In this document: one piece after another, positions 54,496 to 64,000 of the stretch
Layout of the letters: every line of letters begins with the position of its first letter
How positions within the stretch are numbered: the stretch's first letter is position 1
Assembly (NCBI RefSeq): GCF_019320115.1
Contig: NC_089589.1
Coordinates: 24,619,273 to 24,683,272, forward strand
From: Miscanthus floridulus
Taxonomy: Eukaryota; Streptophyta; Magnoliopsida; Poales; Poaceae
Length of the DNA stretch: 64,000 bases
Direction of reading: 5' to 3'
Notes under the pieces: model-generated
The model's input: the letters and a program-made list of their open reading frames with translations, nothing else
What the model was told of the DNA's origin: nothing
Database searches by the model: none
Translations under genes and position numbers: made by a program

Positions 54496-56776
54496 TCACA
54501 AGTCCAAAGCCCAGATGACCTTGATTTCGACCTGACCGCTGTCGATGCCGAAACGCTGCACCTCCTGTCCAGAGGGTTCAGGGCGGAAACGAGCAACGAG
54601 GGGTTCAGGGAGGAGACCCTCAGCCGCCGCGTGGTTACAAGAAGCGACCGAAGTGTGCAGGTCGGCCGCTATAAAAAGCTGCGAGTGCGAGGTGAGTGGC
54701 ACCGCAACAACGGACCGCGACAAGGGGACGTGGGAGTCGCGGGTGACAGCCACTCTCTCCTCTGCGTCCTGGCAGAAGAGCAGGCTCTGGGCATCGAGAT
54801 CTCGACACCTGGCAGTTATCCTGCCATGGACGAGGATGTCGCCGGCGGCGCCTTGCTCGGCAGCGAACAGGAGCCTGACCTGCACGGTGGCTTCCACCGC
54901 GTTACTCAGCACCGCGTAGGTCACCTCCAAGGGCCCATGGCTTGTGCTGATGGTCCGCGTCAACACCGTGTCGTAGAGGCTGCATAGTTCGCGTCGTCGT
55001 TGTCGTCGTTGTAGCAATCCCAGAGCAGCGACGTCGTCGTCCTGCCGTCGCTACGGCGGTGGCCATCTTTCTTGGAGATGTCGATTCTGACGTAGTCTGT
55101 CTCTGTCGTGGAGATGCCAAGTTCAACGTTGGAGTCTGTCTCTGTCGTGGAGCTGTCAATTTCAATGGAGACGCCCCCGTACGCGGAGATGGCCCTGTAG
55201 GGTCCAGTGAGCACCAGATCATGACCCTGGTCGAATTGGATACGTGAGAAAAAACATCATTCAGTCAGATGCCGATAAACCGACAGCAATATTTGAGGTA
55301 TTTGAATCTTGACGCTATTTCAGAAAACAATCAAATACAACTAACTAGTACAGTTAAAAAGAGAACCTGTAAAAAATATGGAGTAATTCACAATTTTCTC
55401 TTTAGTCAAACACCGTATTGTAATATTCTATACTAGGGTGGGTGCATAGTGTAGACGAGAACTCACCAGCATCGACCCGTTCTCCCGCTTGCTGGTGATC
55501 GTCTTGGTCTGGCTGTGGCGGCTCCAGCAGCCAGTAAGTCCAGTCCAATCGTAGATGGAGCGCAGGTGGGCGAACATCCACTCGCCGAAATGTCGTCCAT
55601 ATTGATGAGTATCACTGTCACCATCATCATCGTGATCCAGTGAGCCCAACATGGTTCTTCTTCTTCCAAGGTCATCGTCGTCCGGCCTGTCGTCCTTGCT
55701 GTAGATGATCTGCCCGCGCATCCCGTCGAAGACCGAGATGGTGCCGCACATGTAGAAACCAGCGCGCATACCGAACATCTCCAGCATGCAGTGGCCTTGT
55801 TGCCCGAGGACGTGGGCGATGGTGGAATCGTCGTTCCAGTGCCTCAAGATGTCGCCGTCGTCGGCGCCGCTGTCACCGTCTGCCGCCGTATCCTGAGGTG
55901 GTGGCGGCGGCTGCGACGACCCTAGTGCCCTCGGGCCCGACCAGTTGAGCAGCAGCTGCACTACCTGGAGTGCCTGTCCCACGTTCCTGACATCAACTTG
56001 CGGAGCTAGAAGCTCCGGGGGCCATGCCGGAGGATGTGACGACACATACGTATACGTATACCGCCGCGTCCCGCTCCCGTACTTGTTCCACCAGTCCCAG
56101 CGCAGCACGGCGTGCGACATGAGCTTCCAGTTCCACAGCAAGTGCACCTGCCGCTCGGCGATGGCGCCCGTGCAGCGGTCCCAGCCATCGAGCACCGTCT
56201 CGAAATGCGGGATCATATCCTGGCGGCCTCGCAGACCATGACGATGAGGCGCGCCAGGTGCCGCCGGGTCCGTTCGTCGACTCCGCCGCCCGCCGGAGCC
56301 TGCTCGTAGGCCGAGAGCCGGCGCACGGCGTCCCTGGCGAACCACCTGCCGAGCCCGAGCCCCACCAGGTTCATGGCGCCGCCGACGATGCCGCCGTAGC
56401 GGACGTCGCACTCAAGGAAGGTGGAGTTCCATTCCACCGGGAGGACCCGCGCGCTCCTACCGCCGCCGAAGCCGAACTCGTACCACTGGCCCCGCCGGTT
56501 CCGGAAGCCGATGAGGTACACGTTGTCGTCGCGGATTGCCAGGGTCGTTGCGTGGCCTTCGTTGCGGACTTGCAGGGTGACGTGGATCCACCGCGCCGGC
56601 CGGTGAGGACTGCGTTGCCGTGGCAGTACCGGGTGCGGCGCGTGGTGGAAGTCCACCACGCTCTGGCGGTCGCCGACGGGTTCGTACTCGGCGAGCACCC
56701 TGCGGAGCACCTCGATGAATTCGCCGTAGTTTTCTTCTGCTACGTCGTACTCGATTGTTTCGATGGCAGCTTCCAT
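54496..56776 (-). CDS. Ribosome-inactivating protein (rRNA N-glycosylase) fused to DUF6598-like domain; two frame breaks
   Basis: Two exons: 56776-55467 (donor gtgagt) and 55226-54496 (acceptor ttcgaccag). The first encodes a cereal-type RIP domain with VYLIGFRNRRGQWYEFG (substrate-site Tyr region) and the catalytic VCEAAR segment, where Glu and Arg would act in adenine removal from the 28S sarcin-ricin loop. A segment ending near DWTGLTGCW follows. The second exon encodes a DUF6598-like domain (LTGPYRAISAYGGVSIEID; SHGPLEVTYAVLSNAVEATV). The frame moves by one base at about 56217, just after the catalytic motif, and again at about 54990 inside the second domain. As sequenced, no full-length product is possible. 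No signal peptide is evident, as in other cytosolic cereal RIPs. A TATA-like stretch lies upstream at about 56957-56970. Confidence 0.72.
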
Positions 56777-56955
56777 GGACCAGCTTGTGCACCTTAGCTT
56801 AATTTTTTAGTGGCCAAATCCCTTGCGTGCACTATTGTCAAATCTCATGAGAAGCTAGCTAGCAGCTGACTAGACTACGCTAGAGGTACGTACCGTGTAT
56901 CCAGGCTAGCTTCTTCCGATCCCACACATAGGGGGACCATGCCGTATGCTCTGTA

Positions 56956-56970
56956 TATATGTATATAAGA
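56956..56970 (-). promoter_or_regulatory. Candidate TATA box of the RIP gene
   Basis: The minus strand reads tcttatatacatatat about 185-195 bases upstream of the ATG at 56776, with AG-rich leader sequence between. Position is plausible but unproven. Confidence 0.35.
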
Positions 56971-57240
56971 CGTGCATGGAGCAGAGATAGAGAATCGAGA
57001 GGTTCAAAAAGCATCCCTGTAATCTATTGATCAACAGTCATTATATTTTCATTGACGATGGGTCAACTGATGAAACTACCAAGTTTCTTCAAAGGACAAA
57101 ACAACAAAATGGCCGTGTCAAAGAGCCCAACCAAATACTACCGTGTGTCCGTGTGTACACTCAGACTAGCTCCTCCGAGAGGCAAGGCACGGCATCACTG
57201 CCTGCACTAGTGGAGGTGGAGTGGTTAGCTAGCTGCAAAG

Positions 57241-57324
57241 AACAACGCGCTTAAGACACGAGAGCAACACAACGCGCTTGAGACACGAGAGCAAACAACG
57301 CGCTTGAGACACGTACGAGAGCAA
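57241..57324. repeat. Threefold tandem repeat, about 26-31 bp
   Basis: Three copies of aacgcgcttgagacacgagagca with small differences (57241-57268, 57269-57293, 57294-57324), upstream of the RIP gene. Confidence 0.85.
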
Positions 57325-57639
57325 GTAGTATATAAAATTACGAAAGCGCGCATCTCCGAATGCATATTACTATTACTTACTAGTTACTACAACGCGTACG
57401 GCCCGGCTGGTCTTCGGTTGTAATTCGTTGGTGAATGAACTACTACTACAATTGGTATTGTTGTCCATATCATTGAATTCGGCATTTGTCCTGGCACTAC
57501 TGGAACTGTATATTTTTTGTGTGCCGCTTATTTTTTATGACAGGTCTAAAAGGCTCACAGAGATTACAAATTTAATCTGTCGGTTCACGTACCACACAGA
57601 AAAATTCCTATTATCCTGTCAGTATACAGTACTCTCAGG

Positions 57640-58330
57640 CAGTGCCGGTCCTAGGATTTTTAGGGCCCTCTGGCGAACTTGTCGCGACGGCCCCTCTCGA
57701 CAAATGTTTCTTAGGTAACATTCTAAAATTCTAACACCTGACCTAAATTACAATAAAAGCATAACTATATGAGTACAAAGTACTAGATAAAAATTGAACA
57801 AGAAAAACAAAACATAGGGCCCAGACAATTTGGATATGAACTTATTCATAACCAAAATTCACAAATCACAAAAGGGCAGAAGGCAATAACCAAAATCAGA
57901 TGTCGTCGTCTTCGTCGAGCCCTGCTTCAGCTGCCTGGTCGCCGTCGTCGTCTGGAACGCCGTCGTCTGGCTTCTGGAAGACTAGAACTCGAGCATCGGT
58001 GTCTCGGTGATCTGCGCTGGTGATCGCGTGGTGAACTGGTGATCGGCGCTGCGTCTCTCGCAGTCTCCCGTCTCGCCAGAAATCCGGAAGTCGCGACTCG
58101 CGATCGCTATGTGCGCATGTGCGGGTGTTGGCGGCTCGGCTCCTTGCCTCCCGGAAAGAAAGAGGCCGACGACTCCTTTTGTTGATGGACCGCGGTATCT
58201 TCTCATTAATCTTAAATCCTAATTAACTATAGCTAAAGGGTATGGAGCATTATATACTTGAGCTTGGACCCCCATCCCGCGAGGGCCCTCGGCCGTCGCA
58301 CCTCCTGCCCACCCCTTAGGGCCGGCACTG
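57640..58330. mobile_element. Non-autonomous hAT transposon
   Basis: Terminal inverted repeats CAGTGCCGGTCCTAGG and CAGTGCCGGCCCTAAGG, flanked by a perfect 8-bp TSD CTCTCAGG (57632-57639 and 58331-58338). 691 bp. The GC-rich interior (57900-58200) contains only short ORFs. hAT assignment rests on the 8-bp TSD and CAGTG-type ends. Confidence 0.92.
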
Positions 58331-58338
58331 CTCTCAGG

Positions 58339-59194
58339 GTAATCCCATGGTAAGCTGTCCAAATAAGTATGTCTTGTCTCTTTGTGTCTAACCAAGTATT
58401 ACTTACTCGTACACCTATCTAGTTGTGCATGATTATTATTAGGGCTCTTATACTATCTATCATTCCTGATTCAGTTTAGACATTTGTATGTCCATCTATG
58501 GTTCAGTGTGAGAGCATGCATGAAGAAGACAATTGATGTGCAGGAATTCTAAAAACCAACTAATATATTTACATGGTAATGTCATTTTCCAGCTTGTAAG
58601 GAAAATGGCACCTTGCATGGGTCTGGGTCATTATATGATTTTGGTGTTTCATGAAAAAACACGATCTTTTAAACTAATGTCGTTCTCTAGTATACAAGGT
58701 TTAGTTCAAATGGATGTATAGATGGACATGGAAAAGGCAATGTGTAGATCAAGTAATCAATAAGAAAGGACATGGAGCAGCATTGAAGACCCTAGAAGAC
58801 TTGCAAAAAGTCCAACACATCAAGAAGACAAAGCCCGAACGACAAGACACAAAGAATGGAGCTCATTGGTGGCTGTTTGTAGCCACTGGATTTCTCCGGT
58901 GTTATCAATTATTGATCTATATTTTTTTCATCCATATCCATAGTTTTCCCCTTTGCATGGCACCTCTGTGAATCTTCAGTATCCATTTCCTCTAAACCTT
59001 AGCTTATATTATGGTGACACTTATTGCAAGGACCCTCCAATTGACCACACTTAATCAAGTTGCATCCTCTGACCAATAGTCGATTTAACAAGATTGACCC
59101 AGCCGTCACTAAGGTAGTTAAAGTTACGTCCCAAGTTTGTTAGCACACTACTCGAGTTCACAACAATAGAGTTCAGCAACAGAAGTCTAACAAA
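58339..59194. other. Spacer between hAT and CACTA C
   Basis: No recognised gene. Short plus-strand ORFs at 58533-58971 have no domain I can identify. Confidence 0.4.
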
Positions 59195-59759
59195 CACTAC
59201 TGGAGGCGCCCTCTTTGCCGAGGGCCCAGGGCACTCGGCAAAGGCCCAAAAGCCCTCGGCAAAGGCTTTGCCGAGCGCCGCCCTCGGCAAAGAGCCCTTG
59301 GAAAAAAAATTAACGGCAAAGAGGCTCTTTGCTGAGGGCCATTTGTCGGGCACTCGGCAAAGCCTTTTCCGAGGGCCAACGGCGACACTCGGCAAAGAAA
59401 AGCAGCCGTCAACGGCGCTGCTCCGTTGACGGCGCCTTTGCCGAGTGCCGACAGTTATGGCACTCGGCAAAGACATTTTTTATTTTTTTTTCAAAAACTC
59501 TTTGATGAGTGCCGCAGCGGCAAGGCACTCGCCAAAGACATTTTTTATTTTTTTTAAAAAAAACACTTTCCCGAGTGCCACGGCGGCGCGCACTCGGCAA
59601 AGCCATTTTTTAATTTTTTTAAAAAGCTCTTTGCCGAGTGCCTCCCCAGCTTGGCACTCGGCAAAGATTAAATCTTTGCCGAGTGCAATGTCCTGGCACT
59701 CGGCAAAGTTTCTCAGCTTTGCCGAGTGCCATGACCATTACACTCGGCAAATCAACCGA

Positions 59760-60010
59760 AATTGCAATTTATTTTTGATTTTTGCATTCCACTGACACAA
59801 ACAGTTCAAATATATATCACATGTCACATATATATCACAAACATCACAATAATCACATATATATCACAAAGAAACCATTTTCATACATTATATCACAACC
59901 ACAACTCAAATAACAACATATCGCAACCACAAGTCAAATATCACAACCACAAGTCACAAATTCACAACCACAGTCCATCAAGTCCAAGCACAAGTCACAA
60001 CCACAAGTGA
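59760..60010. repeat. Degenerate tcacaa-type repeat, element C
   Basis: Many copies of atatatcacaa, cacaaccacaa and caagtcacaa between the subterminal array and the TNPA 3' end. No coding. Confidence 0.7.
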
Positions 60011-60174
60011 AGCTCAAGTCCAAGCACATGACGAAGCACAACTCCTCAAAAAAGCGGCCTATGACACGATGGTGAAGCAAAGGCTCCATCATTCAGTGAC
60101 GCATGAGCGGGGTTATTCAAACCCGCCAACGGAAGCTGCAAAAAGGATAAGAGGTTGCATGTGTGAGATTCATC

Positions 60175-60410
60175 TAGTAAGTTTCTATGTGAAGCATTGG
60201 TGTATGTCATAGCTAGTGCAAGCATCTAGTAAGTTTCTATGTCAAGCATCTAGTAAATTGAGAATGTCAAGCATGGTTGTATGTCATAGCTAGTGCAAGC
60301 ATGTAGTAAGTTTCTATGTCAAGCATCTAGTAAGTTTCTATGTCAAGCATCTAGTAAGTTTGTATGTCAACCATGGTTGTATGTCAAGGAAGCATCTAGT
60401 AAGAGTGAAC
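60175..60410. repeat. Interspersed tandem repeat in TNPA intron, element C
   Basis: About seven copies of agcatctagtaagtttctatg with variants carrying atggttgtatgtcatagctag. AT-rich and non-coding. Confidence 0.85.
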
Positions 60411-62399
60411 TTTCATACTTCCAGGAGTGGCTGTAGGAGTAGGCGGTGGAGGAGCTGCCAACGGCAAAGGTACACCCCCTTGCTGGACACTCCGCATGAA
60501 GGCCTCTATTTCTGGCATCCTCCTCTCCTGGGCCGCGAACGCTTCCCTCTGGGCCTGCAGCTGCGCGCTCTGAGCCTCGACCATGAGCTTCTGGGCCTGC
60601 AGCTCGGCCTGCAATACAAACTTCAATGTTTTAGTAATGCAAATGTAACTTAGGTGTGCAAAGATGAACGTACGACGAGTAAAATAGGACGTACCTCGAG
60701 AGCGTCAACCTGTTGCAGTGACGGAGCAGGCCGTGGGCATATGGGCTGGCTGGAGCTCGTGCTCCGTGCTCGGAGCACGTCGAGAGAGGGAACAGTGGTG
60801 GAGTCGATGGCGCCGTCTGCAATCCACAGCCGCCCATGCTTCTTGCCTCCTCCTAGCCTCATGATGATCTCTGCATCAATGGGCTCAGTGCGCACATCGT
60901 AATCTTCCCCATGGACCTCCCTCACCTTTGAGGTGTACTCTTGGACCTTAGTGTGCATGGTCGGGTCGGAGTACACCTCGCACGGGGCAGACGGGTTGAA
61001 GGAGACATAGGAAGATGCCCTGCCCATGTGGGACATAGCCCACGCAGAGAACTCCGAGACCTCCACGCCCAGGTGTGTAGCCTCCTGTGAGTAAGACGAC
61101 AAGATGGTGAGAAATAAGGCAGAACTCAGCGTCAAATAAGATAAAAGAAATCACTTACATATGCTTGTTTGTAGGCGGGGAGGCTGCGGCTGCCTTGATG
61201 GTGAGTAGCACCTCGCCTCAGCAGACGCTGGTCCCACTGCCTCGCGTGGTTCTCAGCGAAGTCGTTGGACAACCACCTGTCCACGATCATCTCCCAGCAC
61301 ACGGAGTGGGATCAGCACCACCAGGGAATCGCCTACAAGTCATCGATTATTTGACATAGAAAAAGATAAAATTAAACCGACTTAATCTTAAAACGAATCA
61401 TTATTAATGGTTTTCATCTACCTCAAGGTACTAGGCCCGGGACAGCTCCACCTGTCTTGCATTAGGCTTGCTGATGGACTGCTTCAACACCACGGCGTAG
61501 TAGTCTCTGTGGGCCTGCACGCGCGACTCGTGGTGCATGTCGGTGATGTACTTCCTACAGGCGGCGGCAGCCGCCTGATCCGCCCGGCCTCAAGTCCTTC
61601 TTCTGGCTTGAAATACCTCTGCATACAAAACCGATGTATCCATTCATTATTTCAATAAAAGACTTGCCCAATGAAAATGTTGTGCGAGAGAGACTTACCC
61701 AAAACTCCACCAGTACCCGCTCCTACTTGTTGCGGTACCTGTCATTAGGGGCCAACTGGTACCTGTCGTCAGGGGCCAACTGGTACCTGTCCCACGTGTA
61801 GGCCGGCTCCTGCACGTCCTCAGACACATTCACAAGGCTGGGGTACCATTTCCTGCACAAAACACCAAGGATGCTCACGGGGGAGCGTGCAGGAGTACCC
61901 GACAAAACCAACCAGGCCCTGCACAAGTGATTAAGAAAATTTATCAGTTCCTCTTTTGATTTCCAACATTATCATATAATGTAGTTGTGATAACATCTAT
62001 AGTTACTTACCTCTTTGCCATAGGGTGAATCAGTGCCCGGCTGCGAGGAAGCGGAGGCTGAGGGAGGCTCGCGGGACCTCGCTGGTAGACAGTTGGGGTA
62101 GCGGAACTGTCACCCTGGGCGGCCTCATCATCGGCCGCCTCGTCCTCGGCCGCCTCATCCTTGGTCTGTTGGACGTCCTCGTCCTCGACCTCGTCCTCGG
62201 GCGTGGCCATCACGTGCTCCTCCTCCATCACCTCATCTGAAGGTGGCGGGGAAGGAGTCCGCTGCCTCCTGCTGACCCTGGTCCTCCTCCTCTGACCTCC
62301 TATGGACGCTACCCCTAACCCCGACCCCTCGTCTGAAACGGGAGGGCATGGTCTCCCATAAAGGGAGGCCGTCTCACGTTGTGGACGGCTGCTCGCCAT
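60396..62399 (-). pseudogene. TNPA-like gene, element C
   Basis: Exon 1 (62011-62399) starts MASSRPQRETASLYG, is Pro/Glu/Asp-rich and ends at donor gtaagt. Later exons encode a Transposase_24-like core: KWYPSLVNVSEDVQEPAYTW at 61720-61925, a HESRVQAH-DYYAVV segment at about 61480-61620, and FSAWAMSHMGRASSYVSF to DVRTEPIDAEIIMRLGGG at about 60690-61085. A C-terminal Gln-rich coiled coil follows (AQKLMVEAQSAQLQAQREAF, about 60410-60610). TNPA proteins bind the subterminal repeats and regulate the element. An in-frame TAG occurs at about 61723 where Gln is likely, and the second half of the core near 61430 has another stop, so it is probably defective. No Ulp1 domain is present, unlike A and B. 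Confidence 0.65.
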
Positions 62400-62506
62400 T
62401 ACCTGCAATCACAAAGAATGAACAAGACTTATTAGTATATATATTAGAAATAGATTCAAAATAAATAAAGAAAACACAAACTAAAACAAATGTAGTATTA
62501 CATGTA

Positions 62507-63226
62507 TTAGGAATAATCTTCATGATTAGGATCATAGGTGTCGTCATCACTGTCAAAATTGTCCAAATGGGCAACACTATCTGAAGGTTCTATGTTGTCT
62601 TCATCGTCATTGCCTAGCCTTAATCGGTCAAGCATTTCTATGTCCTTGGCATTTTGCACCACATCTCCATCAACCTCGTCATCCTCCGTTTTGTTGTGTA
62701 CTTCCATTTCGATCGCTTCGGGTAAGACTATCTCAAATGTGCCTGGTAGCCCATCTTCTTGATAGAACTGTCCATCATATGTGTTTGCGTTGAAGTTGTA
62801 ATCGTCATCGTTTGGGGCAGGTAGTTTACCGTATGGAGACACCTGGTGCACAATAGCCCAACCCTTAAGATCCACTTTGTCTTGGTTGGCATATCGCGTA
62901 TAGTACACCTGCACGGCCTGTTGAGCCACAATGTAGACATCTTTTCCTGGATAGACGGAATCTTCTCGAATCTCGACTAGCCCAAGATGAGGGGTCCATC
63001 TCGTTTCTCGAGGATTAAACCAGTGGCATTTGAACACGATAGGTTTATGTTTGTGACCATGAAATGAGAGTTCATAGATTTCCTCAACTCTACCATGATA
63101 GTCGAGGCCATCAGTGCTGGGCGTGCAAACTCCGCTATTTGTGGTTTTCCGTTTGGGCCGAGTCTGCTCATATCTTGTTGTGTGGAAGCGATATCCGTTC
63201 ACGTCATAACCGGTAAATGACTGCAC
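62507..63226 (-). pseudogene. TNPD C-terminal remnant (DUF4216), element C
   Basis: 239-codon open frame. The first 150 residues form a DUF4216 domain (FTGYDVNGYRFHT, GRVEEIYELSFHG, PIVFKCHWF, VYPGKDVYIVAQQAVQVYY). An acidic tail typical of TNPD C-termini follows (EMLDRLRLGNDDEDNIEP). Upstream of 63226 the sequence switches abruptly to a GC-rich low-complexity block (63240-63720) and then the subterminal array. The catalytic Transposase_21 and DUF4218 parts have therefore been deleted and the element cannot supply its own transposase. Confidence 0.75.
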
Positions 63227-63239
63227 CCTAGCGCGAGGA

Positions 63240-63720
63240 TCAACGGGCGGTTGGAACGGCGTGAGGATCGACGGGCGGTCGGGTCGGCACCTTCCTCTTC
63301 TTCCTCCTCCCCCTTCTCTTTCTTCCTTTTCCTCCTCCCCCTTCTATTTCTTCCTCTTGCTCCTCTCCTTCTCCCTCTGCTGGCCGGCCATAGGGCACGG
63401 CGGGACCGGTGGAGCTCGGGGCCGGCGGGGGAGCTGTCCCCGGGGAGCTCGGAGCCCGGGGCGCCGGCGAGCTCGGGGCGGTGGCCGGGGACCCAGGGCG
63501 CGGGCGCGGGGCCGGCGGGGCGGGGGCGTGGGGCTGTCGGGGCTGGGCGGGGGGCGCGGGACGGGGGCGGGGGGCGCGGGACGGGGGCATCGGGGCAGGC
63601 CCAGCAGGACCTCGTCGGAGGGGGACGACGGCGGGGTCGACGGCGGCGGCGCGGCGACGTGGGGGCGGGTGGGAGACGAGTGAGGAGGGGGTGGGGTTGG
63701 GCCGGCCCATTCTGGGCCTT
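63240..63720. repeat. GC-rich low-complexity block, element C
   Basis: Dense ggcgggg, gcgcggg and cgccgg strings with a ttcttcctcctcc run at 63295-63365. Long ORFs on both strands are compositional artefacts. It occupies the place where TNPD's 5' coding exons should be. Confidence 0.7.
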
Positions 63721-64000
63721 TAGGTTAAAAGATTTGCCGAGTGCCAGGCCCAGCGGCACTCGGCAAAGGTTTTTTTTTATTTTTTTTAAAAAATTCTTTG
63801 CCGAGCGCCCTGTGACCTGGCGCTCGGCAAAGGCTTCTTTGCCGAGTGCCAAGGTTGGCACTCGGCAAATTAATTTTTTTTGTTTTTTTCGCCCCATTTT
63901 TTTTCTGGGGCCTTGCTACAGTAATTAAACTCCATTTCAAAATTTGGGACAATTTTTAGTTTTTTTACTTTATTTCCGTAATTAGTTTTATTTCGTTGAA

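Larger units (their letters stand above)
59195..64000 (-). mobile_element. CACTA element C (TTTGCCGAGTGCC family), truncated by window edge
   Basis: The left end begins CACTACTGGAGGCGCC (preceded by AAA, 59192-59194). Subterminal TTTGCCGAGTGCC arrays lie at 59210-59760 and again at 63730-63870, so the other terminus should be just beyond 64000. It carries minus-strand remnants of TNPD (DUF4216 only) and a TNPA-like gene. The terminal motif is the same as in the 3540-5596 element, for which it could be a relative of the autonomous source. Confidence 0.85.

Noticed and set aside
63240..63928. Long ORFs (up to 232 codons) on both strands
   Set aside because: Extreme GC and Pro/Arg/Gly bias within a transposon's terminal block. 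No motif seen.

Overview
The window looks like a repeat-rich stretch of a panicoid (probably Andropogoneae) grass nuclear genome. Genes are spliced, with GT/GC-AG introns. The repeats are grass-type: three large CACTA transposons of two terminal-motif families (GGGACTAAAGG and TTTGCCGAGTGCC), a nested gag-only LTR element, a decayed Ty3/gypsy element, MITEs, a tRNA-derived SINE and a hAT element. The species cannot be fixed from sequence alone.

Layout. 1-7.7 kb: same-strand (minus) exon fragments of several unrelated host genes. In gene order these are an SDR/3-beta-HSD-like exon, four N-terminal exons of a phage-type organellar RNA polymerase (RPOT), three exons of a DnaJ-type chaperone and an unidentified exon. 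A 2.06 kb non-autonomous CACTA sits in the first RPOT intron. 8.8-11.2 kb: a two-exon NYN + OST-HTH/LOTUS gene (minus) with one apparent frame break. 13.6-31.6 kb: exons 1 and 2 of a FAM135/DUF676-type gene (plus), split by CACTA element A (13830-31401, TSD TTT), which itself hosts a gag-only copia-type retrotransposon (19330-25623). 31.7-39.7 kb: a Tourist-like MITE, an LTR-like remnant, and a gypsy pol relic with a roughly 4.3 kb LTR. 40.3-50.5 kb: CACTA element B, same family as A but inverted and better preserved. 50.5-54.3 kb: AT-rich DNA with Helitron-like ends, a SINE with a 16 bp TSD and a Stowaway-like MITE. 54.5-56.8 kb: a ribosome-inactivating-protein gene fused to a DUF6598-like domain (minus), with two frame breaks. 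57.6-58.3 kb: a hAT element. 59.2 kb to the end: CACTA element C, running out of the window.

How the parts work together. Elements A and B each carry three genes: a small GRF-zinc-finger/membrane protein, a TNPD-like transposase, and a TNPA-like protein joined to a Ulp1-type cysteine protease domain. Arrays of the GGGACTAAAGG motif lie at the ends and also directly beside the TATA boxes of both the TNPD and TNPA units, which suggests autoregulation by the DNA-binding TNPA product. Comparing A with B inside the window shows A's transposase destroyed by many nonsense changes and frameshifts, while B's has one in-frame TAG.

Host genes here are mostly fragments or carry single-base frame breaks. 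Whether these are real mutations or assembly errors cannot be decided from the sequence.
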